From assembly GCA_005239595.1 (NCBI GenBank), contig SBBT01000216.1:1-7008 (forward strand): DNA of 7,008 bases, read 5' to 3'. The stretch comes from Candidatus Troglogloeales bacterium. Lineage in GTDB: Bacteria > Nitrospirota > Nitrospiria > SBBL01 > SBBT01. How positions within the stretch are numbered: the first letter of the stretch is position 1; each line of letters starts with the position of its first letter. The translations under genes and the position numbers were made by a program. The notes below the pieces were generated by a model, which saw nothing but the letters and a program-made list of their open reading frames with translations, ran no database searches and was not told where the DNA came from. Positions 1-5,543 of this stretch are shown piece by piece.

Positions 1-543
1 AATCTCCATTATATGGTTTCATGCACCACCCGTGCTCCTCGGTCTGGGGAAGTCGATGGAAAGGATTATCTTTTTATTGATGAACCGGCATTTCGAACCC
101 GGATCGACAAGGGCGACTTTGTAGAATGGGCCGAAGTACATGGAAACTTGTATGGCACTCCCCGGGAGCAATTGGTTGATTGCACTGATCGAGGCATTGA
201 CGTGATCCTGGATGTTGATCCCCAGGGTGCCATGACGCTGAAAAAGAAGTTTGACGAGGCAGTTTACATCTATGTTCTTCCTCCGTCGTTTGATGTGCTT
301 CGTCAGCGTCTGATCGATCGAAAGACTGACTCGCATGAGGAAGTCGCGCGAAGATTGCACAAGGCGCGGGAAGAGCTATGGAATTACCGACAGTATTATT
401 ATCTCATTGTGAATAAAGAGTTTAAACGGGCCCTGGAAGATTTAGCGGCCATCATCGCCGCCGAGCGGATTAAGATGCGGCAGGTGAACTTCTCCTGGAT
501 TGAGGAGACATTTATTAAACGCCTCGGAAAAGAGGAAATGTAA
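1..543 (+). CDS. gmk: Guanylate kinase, 5'-truncated by window edge
   Basis: Cytoplasmic enzyme that phosphorylates GMP (and dGMP) to GDP with ATP, in purine nucleotide salvage and synthesis. The frame is open from base 1, and about 180 residues are present of a family length near 205. The missing N-terminus would carry the P-loop (Walker A). Visible family motifs are the GMP-binding stretch SCTTRAPRSGEVDGKDY (about residues 7-23 of the fragment), the EVHGNLYGT segment that contacts the base and phosphate, the strand ILDVDPQGA, and the lid RLIDRKTDSHEEVARRL with its arginines. The C-terminal AAIIAAERIKM helix is also typical. The family more often has ID-V/W-QGA where this protein has VDPQGA, which is a minor variation. 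It ends 10 bp before rpoZ, and gmk-rpoZ is a very common bacterial gene pair. Identification is secure. The true start lies outside the window. Confidence 0.97.
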   Translation, partial: NLHYMVSCTTRAPRSGEVDGKDYLFIDEPAFRTRIDKGDFVEWAEVHGNLYGTPREQLVDCTDRGIDVILDVDPQGAMTLKKKFDEAVYIYVLPPSFDVLRQRLIDRKTDSHEEVARRLHKAREELWNYRQYYYLIVNKEFKRALEDLAAIIAAERIKMRQVNFSWIEETFIKRLGKEEM

Positions 544-544
544 A

Positions 545-549
545 AGGAG
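545..549 (+). promoter_or_regulatory. Ribosome binding site of rpoZ
   Basis: AGGAG lies 4 bases before the ATG at 554, immediately after the gmk stop. It fixes the rpoZ start at 554 rather than at the in-frame ATG at 500, which lies inside gmk and has no such site. Confidence 0.75.
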
Positions 550-553
550 CGAT

Positions 554-934
554 ATGGATATTATTTCTCTTCCAATTAAGACCATGAAAACGACGGACGA
601 GGGGGCAAGCTCACGCTACCGCATGGTAAATATTGCGGCCCATCGGGCGAGACAGATCATGGAAGGGGAAAAACCGACTATTCAAACAGAATACACCAAG
701 GCGAGCACCATTGCTCTCCATGAGGTGCTGACATCAGACCTTGAAATATTGTACGGAAAAAATGCGCGGCTTGCCCAGCGTGAAGAGAAGCGGTTACGGG
801 AGGAGATGGAGATACAAGCTGCTCTGGCCGAACGAGAAGAAGACCTGGCCTCGGAAATTAAGAAGGAGTTGAACATTTTCCTGGGGACCTCCGATAAATC
901 CGGAAAACGGGAAGGGGAGGAGAAGGGAGAATAG
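554..934 (+). CDS. rpoZ: DNA-directed RNA polymerase subunit omega, extended C-terminus
   Basis: Small subunit that binds the beta' subunit and helps assemble and stabilise RNA polymerase; in many bacteria it also takes part in the ppGpp response. The 126-residue product has the omega core at about residues 19-70. SSRYRMVNIAAHRARQIMEG matches the FDLVLVAARRARQM region of E. coli omega, and TKASTIALHEV matches its TTVIALREI. After residue 70 comes a long, highly charged, Glu/Lys/Arg-rich segment predicted to be helical or coiled coil, ending in a Lys/Gly/Glu-rich tail. This makes it about 35 residues longer than the 91-residue E. coli protein. The start at 554 is chosen from the AGGAG just upstream and because MDIISLP resembles omega N-termini I recall from Nitrospira-like bacteria. 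It sits between gmk and coaBC, the standard neighbourhood. The core identification is firm; what the tail does is unknown. Confidence 0.9.
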   Translation: MDIISLPIKTMKTTDEGASSRYRMVNIAAHRARQIMEGEKPTIQTEYTKASTIALHEVLTSDLEILYGKNARLAQREEKRLREEMEIQAALAEREEDLASEIKKELNIFLGTSDKSGKREGEEKGE

Positions 935-952
935 CAGGTTCCCATCAAGGTC

Positions 953-2149
953 ATGATGCTATCGGGGAAAAAGGTGCTCTTGGGCATAACAGGGAGCATC
1001 GCTGCTTACAAGGCTATCCAGATTTTAAGGGATTTGACTGCGGAAGGGGCGGAGGTTCAGGTGGTATTGACCCCCGCTGCTTGCCGTTTTGTGCCACTGC
1101 TGACCCTCCAGGTTTTTTCCGGAAAGCCTGTCTTTTCCGACCTGTTTGATCCACATGATAAGGTAATCCATCTGACACTGTCGCAAGATGCCCACCTTAT
1201 CTTAATTGCCCCTGCGACCGCAGATTTCATTGCAAAAATGACGGCCGGCCTTGCAGATGATCTCCTGACCTCTCTTTTGTTGTCGGCTTCCGCCCCGATC
1301 GTAGTCGCCCCTGCCATGGATATCGGGATGTGGGAACATCCGGCTGTGCAAAGAAATATTGCCATTCTCCGTGAATGGGGTGTCCATATTATTGAACCCG
1401 AAACAGGACCGCTTGCCTCCGGGAAGGAAGGGAAGGGCCGGCTAGCCGATGAAAAAACAATTCTGGAAGGGATCGTCACCCGCCTTAAAGCAAGCGACCG
1501 GTTAAAAGGGGAGGTGATATTAGTCACCGCTGGACCCACCCATGAGCCGATTGATCCTGTCCGATTTATCTCAAATCGCTCGTCGGGAAGGATGGGATAT
1601 GCTCTTGCAGAAGCGGCTTACCAATGGGGAGCGGAGGTTATTTTAATCAGTGGTCCCAGTAATCTCTCTGTGCCACCCGGTGTAAGGCGAATATCCGTCA
1701 GGACGGCAGAGGAGATGAAAAAAGAGACCGAACGACACTGCCCCGCCGCCTCTATCGTCATCATGGCTGCGGCTGTGTGTGACTTTAGGCCCAAAACCGT
1801 CTCTTTTCAAAAGATTAAAAAGAACACAGGGCTTCAATCGTTGGCGATTGAACCAACCGACGATATATTGCTGGGTCTTTCTACAATTAAAGGGAAAAAG
1901 CTCTTCGTTGGATTTTCGGCTGAGACCGAAAACCTGGCAGAGAATGCCAAAAAGAAGCTTTACGCCAAAGGTCTCGACTTGATCGTCGCGAATGATGTGA
2001 TGCAAGAAGGAGCGGGATTTGACAGCGAAACGAATGTAGTACAACTTTTTGATAAAAAAGGAAAAAACATAAACATTCCTAAAATGTCCAAACAATTGCT
2101 TGCGTATCGTATTCTAGAAGAAATCCTACGGCTTAAACCACCAGCTTAA
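953..2149 (+). CDS. coaBC: Bifunctional phosphopantothenoylcysteine decarboxylase / phosphopantothenate-cysteine ligase
   Basis: Makes 4'-phosphopantetheine for coenzyme A in two steps. The CoaB half joins cysteine to 4'-phosphopantothenate using CTP, and the CoaC half, an FMN protein, decarboxylates the product. The length, 398 residues, is normal. CoaC occupies about residues 1-180: GITGSIAAYK at the FMN site, the catalytic His73 in VIHL, APATADFIAKM, and PAMDIGMW at 120-127. CoaB follows: AGPTHEPIDPVRFISNRSSG at 193-212, KIKK at 287-290, FSAET at 321-325 and ANDV at 346-349. The substrate-flap motif that in E. coli holds Cys158 (ACGD) reads LASGKEGKGRL here, with Ser156 in the Cys position. 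Two ATGs are possible, at 953 and 956. The AAGG at 947-950 is 2 bases from the first and 5 from the second, so 956 may be the real start. The gene follows rpoZ by 18 bp. Its stop codon lies in the second copy of a 13-bp tandem repeat. Confidence 0.96.
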   Translation: MMLSGKKVLLGITGSIAAYKAIQILRDLTAEGAEVQVVLTPAACRFVPLLTLQVFSGKPVFSDLFDPHDKVIHLTLSQDAHLILIAPATADFIAKMTAGLADDLLTSLLLSASAPIVVAPAMDIGMWEHPAVQRNIAILREWGVHIIEPETGPLASGKEGKGRLADEKTILEGIVTRLKASDRLKGEVILVTAGPTHEPIDPVRFISNRSSGRMGYALAEAAYQWGAEVILISGPSNLSVPPGVRRISVRTAEEMKKETERHCPAASIVIMAAAVCDFRPKTVSFQKIKKNTGLQSLAIEPTDDILLGLSTIKGKKLFVGFSAETENLAENAKKKLYAKGLDLIVANDVMQEGAGFDSETNVVQLFDKKGKNINIPKMSKQLLAYRILEEILRLKPPA

Positions 2150-2156
2150 ACCACCC
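2131..2156 (+). repeat. 13-bp tandem duplication at the coaBC 3' end
   Basis: GCTTAAACCACCA (2131-2143) is followed directly by GCTTAAACCACCC (2144-2156), a 12 of 13 match. Because 13 is not a multiple of 3, the copies are read in different frames: the first gives Leu-Lys-Pro-Pro, and the second supplies Ala and the TAA stop. It lies just before the -35 box of the next promoter. Confidence 0.9.
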
Positions 2157-2161
2157 CTTTC

Positions 2162-2189
2162 TTGACTTTCCCCCCCGATTTGTTATGAT
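2162..2189 (+). promoter_or_regulatory. Sigma70-type promoter for the TPR-efp-acc-thiE-radC block
   Basis: A -35 box TTGACT (2162-2167) and a -10 box TATGAT (2184-2189) each match the consensus at 5 of 6 positions and are 16 bp apart. TGT immediately before the -10 box gives an extended -10 (TGn) motif. The spacer holds a run of seven C (2170-2176). Transcription would start near 2196, leaving a leader of only about 17 bases before the ATG at 2213. The site occupies the only sizeable gap between coaBC and the next genes, which fits a start of a second transcription unit. The prediction comes from sequence alone. Confidence 0.72.
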
Positions 2190-2212
2190 CGCCTTCCTGT
2201 CTATTAATTGTC

Positions 2213-3058
2213 ATGGCTAACAAGGTGCTATCCCGAGAAGTCTTGCGTCTAAAGGAAAGGGTTGAAAAGAATCCTGCTTTGCATCTTTTTATACCCTTGG
2301 CAGAGGCCTATTTGAAATGTGACATGCAAGAGGAAGCGATCAACGTCCTTGTAGAAGGAGTGAGGGACTATCCTACCTCTGTCTCCGGTCATAGAATGCT
2401 TGGCGAAATATATTTTGAGAATGATCGGATAGAGGAGGCTAAGTCAGAGTTTGAACAGGTTTTGGTGCTTAATCCGGAGAACGTCCCTGCCTTAAAGAAA
2501 TTAGCCATTATTTTTCATAAAAACAATCAGTTAAATAAATCAGTTGAAGCATGCGTTAAGATTTTAACAATTGATCCCCATGACCAGGGAGGCAAGCTCC
2601 TTTTAGCCACCCTTGAGGGTGTGGTGACGTCACAGGCCGAACAGGAAATTTCCAAACCAGTTCAGGAACTTCGGAATACGCCCATTCCGGAGGTTACGCT
2701 TACAGAACCATCATTACCCATACAGGAGAGACCGTTTGACGAGATTGTACAGCGTCAAACAGAGGCGTTTGACACTATGGTTGAGGCAGAGGAGGTTACG
2801 AAAACATTGGCAGCGGCTTATATGGAGCAGGAGGCATATCAGAAAGCCGCGTTTGCCTACAGAACGTTAATTCAACGGGATCCAGGCGATGAAGAGAGCA
2901 AGCTTGGATTAGAGGCAGCGTTAAGGAGGGAGGCTGCACGTTTGTCAAAAGAAGCGGTTATATTAAAAACCGATCTCCTTAAGAAAAAAAAGGTGCGTTA
3001 CCTCGAAAGGTGGCTTCAGGCAATCAGGGAAGATCGGGAAAAGGTACTGTCATCATAG
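2213..3058 (+). CDS. Tetratricopeptide repeat protein of unknown role
   Basis: The 281-residue soluble protein shows no signal peptide or membrane segment, so it is probably cytoplasmic. TPR units of 34 residues can be read at about 21-54 (LFIPLAEAYLK...AINVL), 55-88 (GHRMLGEIYFENDRIEEAK) and 89-122 (ALKKLAIIFHKNNQLNKSV), each ending in the usual D/NP turn. A polar, Pro/Glu/Thr-rich linker of about 60 residues follows, then a fourth repeat near 193-226 (LAAAYMEQEAYQKAAFAYRTLI...RDPGD). The C-terminus is basic and helical with a KKKK patch. TPRs bind other proteins, and the partner cannot be inferred here. No Shine-Dalgarno sequence is seen before the ATG, and the predicted leader is very short, but no in-frame start exists further upstream. 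It is the first gene after the internal promoter and lies 62 bp before efp. The function is unknown. Confidence 0.9.
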   Translation: MANKVLSREVLRLKERVEKNPALHLFIPLAEAYLKCDMQEEAINVLVEGVRDYPTSVSGHRMLGEIYFENDRIEEAKSEFEQVLVLNPENVPALKKLAIIFHKNNQLNKSVEACVKILTIDPHDQGGKLLLATLEGVVTSQAEQEISKPVQELRNTPIPEVTLTEPSLPIQERPFDEIVQRQTEAFDTMVEAEEVTKTLAAAYMEQEAYQKAAFAYRTLIQRDPGDEESKLGLEAALRREAARLSKEAVILKTDLLKKKKVRYLERWLQAIREDREKVLSS

Positions 3059-3110
3059 CAGTTCGTGCTGAAAGGTGGTGATGTGGTCTGGCATATACGC
3101 AAGAAACAGC

Positions 3111-3115
3111 GGGAG
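3111..3115 (+). promoter_or_regulatory. Ribosome binding site of efp
   Basis: GGGAG sits 5 bases before the ATG at 3121, a good spacing. It supports the chosen efp start; the upstream frame is closed by TGA at 3079. Confidence 0.6.
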
Positions 3116-3120
3116 AGACA

Positions 3121-3681
3121 ATGATTTCAACAAGCGATTTTAAGGGCGGGACCAAGATCGAGCTGGATGGGGACCCGTATACCATCGTTGAGTTCCAGCA
3201 TGTCAAGCCTGGCAAAGGAGGAGCCTTTGTTCGAACCAAACTAAAAAACTTAAAGACGGGAAATCAGTTAGAAAGGACCTTCCGTTCAGGTGAGAAATTT
3301 GAGACTCCCGATCTCATAGAGCGTGAGATGCAATTTCTTTACATATCTGGCGATGAATATCACTTAATGGACGCCAACACCTATGAGCAGATTTTTCTAA
3401 CTTCGGCGCAGATGGGATCGGCGAAAGACTTCCTGAAAGAAAACATGCTTGTGAACATTCTTTTCTTCCGGGGGACGCCCTTGGAAGTGGCACTTCCCCT
3501 CTTTGTGGAGTTGAAAATTGTTGAAACGGCTCCCGGGATTCGAGGAGACACAGCGACGGGTGGAACAAAATTGGCGAAGTTGGAATCAGGCGGCAGTGTG
3601 AAGGTCCCTCTCTATATTGAGGAAGGAACGGTCATTAAAGTCGATACCCGCACGGGGACATACGTGGAACGGGTGAAATAA
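3121..3681 (+). CDS. efp: Translation elongation factor P
   Basis: Binds between the P and E sites of stalled ribosomes and promotes peptide bonds at consecutive prolines. The length of 186 residues matches the family (185-190), with three beta-barrel domains: a KOW-like N-terminal domain (about 1-64), the OB domain (about 65-127) and the C-terminal OB domain (about 128-186). The domain I tip loop reads VKPGKGGAF, placing Lys32 at the residue modified in other bacteria (lysylation of E. coli Lys34, 5-aminopentanolylation of Bacillus Lys32), so this is not the Arg type that is rhamnosylated. The C-terminal GTVIKVDTRTGTYVERVK is the classic EF-P signature end. No modification gene (epmA, epmB, epmC or earP) is in the window. 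An efp-accB-accC order is widespread in bacteria. Identification is secure. Confidence 0.98.
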   Translation: MISTSDFKGGTKIELDGDPYTIVEFQHVKPGKGGAFVRTKLKNLKTGNQLERTFRSGEKFETPDLIEREMQFLYISGDEYHLMDANTYEQIFLTSAQMGSAKDFLKENMLVNILFFRGTPLEVALPLFVELKIVETAPGIRGDTATGGTKLAKLESGGSVKVPLYIEEGTVIKVDTRTGTYVERVK

Positions 3682-3706
3682 ATAAGACTTTGAGCCAATA
3701 CCGTAA

Positions 3707-4150
3707 ATGACGATGGATTTTAAGGAAATTAACAAACTGATTGCATTGATGGAGAAGGCATCCTTAACTGAAATTGAGGTCGAGGAGGGGGGGAAGAGAG
3801 TTAAACTGCGCAAAGAGACGCCGATTCAGGCGGGACACTCATTCCCGATACAGCCACAGGAACGCCTCCTTCCCACGCCGGCAGAGACAAAAGCAGTGGA
3901 AAACGATGGCACCGTCCTGATACGGTCCCCTATCGTTGGAATGTTTTATCGGTCTTCTTCCCCGGAAATGGATGCCTATGTTGAAGTGGGGGATATCGTC
4001 AAGAAGGGACAGACCCTCTGTATTGTTGAGGCGATGAAACTCCTTAATGAGATCGAGTCGGAAATTGATGGAAAAGTGGCTGCGGTTTTAGTGGAGAGCG
4101 GATCGTCCGTCGAATACGGAACGCCCCTTTTTAAGATTGAACCCACGTAG
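3707..4150 (+). CDS. accB: Biotin carboxyl carrier protein of acetyl-CoA carboxylase
   Basis: Carries the carboxyl group on biotin between biotin carboxylase (AccC) and the carboxyltransferase (AccAD) in the first step of fatty-acid synthesis. The product has 147 residues. The N-terminal helix MDFKEINKLIALMEKASLTE (about 3-22) is the family's interaction segment. A Pro/Gln-rich flexible linker follows to about residue 67, then the biotinyl domain (about 70-146). SPIVGMFYRSSSPE opens this domain, and EAMKLLNEIE carries the target Lys111. The thumb typical of AccB is suggested by YRSSSPEMDAYVEVGD. The start could be 3707 or the ATG two codons later (3713); neither has a strong Shine-Dalgarno sequence, and many homologues begin MD(L/F)KEI, which favours 3713. 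The gap to efp is 25 bp and to accC 38 bp. A run of seven G occurs at 3787-3793. Confidence 0.96.
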   Translation: MTMDFKEINKLIALMEKASLTEIEVEEGGKRVKLRKETPIQAGHSFPIQPQERLLPTPAETKAVENDGTVLIRSPIVGMFYRSSSPEMDAYVEVGDIVKKGQTLCIVEAMKLLNEIESEIDGKVAAVLVESGSSVEYGTPLFKIEPT

Positions 4151-4188
4151 TACCTCCCGGGCGCTTTTAGATTGCGCGTTGGCGAGAT

Positions 4189-5538
4189 ATGTTTAAAAAA
4201 ATATTAGTGGCAAACCGAGGCGAGATTGCGCTGAGAATCATACGTGCCTGCCGAGAGATGGACATTCAGTCTGTGGCCATCTATTCAGAGGCGGATGCGG
4301 GATCGCCCCATGTTCGGTTTGCCGATGAAAGTGTCTGCGTTGGGCCGCCTGATCCCGCCCTTTCTTATCGCAACATCCCGAATATTCTAAGCGCTTCTGA
4401 GATTACGGGCTCGGAGGCAATTCATCCTGGTTACGGTTTTCTGGCTGAAAATGCCCATTTTGCGGAGGTCTGTGAGGCGGCGGAGATTAAATTTATCGGT
4501 CCCTCTCCGGACTCTATCGTCCTCTTAGGCGATAAGGCGAAAGCCCGTTCGGTTATGATAGAAAACGGGGTTCCCGTTGTTCCGGGAAGTAAGGGAAGAA
4601 TTCTCGGAGAAAAAGAAGCGCATGAAGCGGCCGAGCAAATCGGCTATCCGGTCATCATCAAGGCGGTCGCGGGCGGCGGCGGGCGGGGAATGCGGCTGGC
4701 ATGGAAAGCAGAGGAAATCGAGCAGGCGTTTCAAACGGCTCAAATGGAGGCCAAGGCCTCATTCGGAGATGATGGGGTCTACATCGAGAAATACTTTATT
4801 GATCCGAGGCATATTGAAATTCAGGTGTTGGCCGATGAAAAAGGGAAGGCGGTCTATTTTCAAGAACGGGACTGCTCCATACAAAGACGGCATCAAAAAT
4901 TAATAGAAGAGTCTCCCTCTCCCGCAGTAGATGATGCGCTTCGAAAGGAACTTGGCCGGGCGGCCCTTAAAGTGGTGGAGGCCGCCCATTATAAAAATGC
5001 AGGCACCGTCGAATTTCTCCTGGATAAAGATCAGAAGTTTTACTTTATTGAGATGAACACCCGCATTCAGGTGGAACATGCGGTGACGGAAATGGCAACG
5101 GGGATTGATCTTGTCAAACAGCAGATTCAAATCGCGGCAGGAAAACCGCTTGCGTTTAAACAGAGCCAGGTTAAATCGCTCGGCCATAGCATTGAATGTC
5201 GCATCAACGCCGAATGTCCCGAAAAATTCACTCCCTCTACAGGTGTCATCACCGCTTTCCATCTTCCAGGGGGGCCTGGAATTCGTGTGGATACTGCCGC
5301 CGATGTCCAGAGCGTGGTAACCCCGTATTATGATTCCCTGATCGCCAAGTTGATTGTCCACGCCGATTCTCGAGATGAGGCAATTAAAAAAATGAAAGGG
5401 GCTCTCTCTGAATTTGTCATAGAAGGAATTAAAACCAGCATTCCGTTTCATCGGAAGGTTTTTGATAATCCTGGCTTTATTAAGGGAAGATATTCCACGA
5501 GTTTTCTGGAACGTTTATCCTCCGCTACCCCCTCCTGA
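4189..5538 (+). CDS. accC: Biotin carboxylase subunit of acetyl-CoA carboxylase
   Basis: Uses ATP and bicarbonate to carboxylate the biotin carried on AccB. The 449-residue length equals E. coli AccC. The N-terminal domain begins KKILVANRGEIALRIIRAC and holds the HPGYGFLAENA motif (about 80-90). The ATP-grasp region has Lys116, Lys158, the glycine loop GGGGRGMR (162-169), ERDCSIQRRHQK (226-237), Glu275, and the metal and bicarbonate site EMNTRIQVEH with Glu288, Asn290, Arg292 and Glu296. Arg338 lies in ECRINAE. All expected catalytic residues are therefore present. Small departures are Ala298 (usually Pro or Thr in EHPVTE) and Cys343 (usually Asp in NAEDP). A weak GGCGAG precedes the ATG. accA and accD are elsewhere. 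The 3' end is 5 bp from thiE. Propionyl- or pyruvate-carboxylase subunits share this fold, but adjacency to accB and the length favour AccC. Confidence 0.96.
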   Translation: MFKKILVANRGEIALRIIRACREMDIQSVAIYSEADAGSPHVRFADESVCVGPPDPALSYRNIPNILSASEITGSEAIHPGYGFLAENAHFAEVCEAAEIKFIGPSPDSIVLLGDKAKARSVMIENGVPVVPGSKGRILGEKEAHEAAEQIGYPVIIKAVAGGGGRGMRLAWKAEEIEQAFQTAQMEAKASFGDDGVYIEKYFIDPRHIEIQVLADEKGKAVYFQERDCSIQRRHQKLIEESPSPAVDDALRKELGRAALKVVEAAHYKNAGTVEFLLDKDQKFYFIEMNTRIQVEHAVTEMATGIDLVKQQIQIAAGKPLAFKQSQVKSLGHSIECRINAECPEKFTPSTGVITAFHLPGGPGIRVDTAADVQSVVTPYYDSLIAKLIVHADSRDEAIKKMKGALSEFVIEGIKTSIPFHRKVFDNPGFIKGRYSTSFLERLSSATPS

Positions 5539-5543
5539 TTGCA

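Noticed and set aside
500..553. An 18-residue N-terminal extension of rpoZ from the in-frame ATG at 500
   Set aside because: It lies inside gmk in another frame and lacks a ribosome site. The ATG at 554 has AGGAG and gives the expected MDIISLP start.
1057..1539. A 160-codon - strand frame inside coaBC
   Set aside because: It is a shadow of the CoaC coding sequence; no ribosome site or family motif.
3059..3120. A separate promoter for efp in the 62-bp gap after the TPR gene
   Set aside because: I see a TATACG-like -10 candidate but no -35 box at proper spacing. Co-transcription from 2162-2189 is simpler.
3787..3793. A G7 run within accB as a phase-variation switch
   Set aside because: It is explained by Glu-Gly-Gly codons in an essential gene that is intact. 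Loss of frame would probably be lethal.
4151..4188. A possible hairpin GCGC...GCGC between accB and accC
   Set aside because: Only 4 bp of stem with a 9-base loop and no T run. Too weak to call a terminator or attenuator.
4900..5451. A 183-codon - strand frame inside accC
   Set aside because: It is antisense to the conserved AccC ATP-grasp region. The translation is Phe/Ser/Cys-rich with no recognisable domain.
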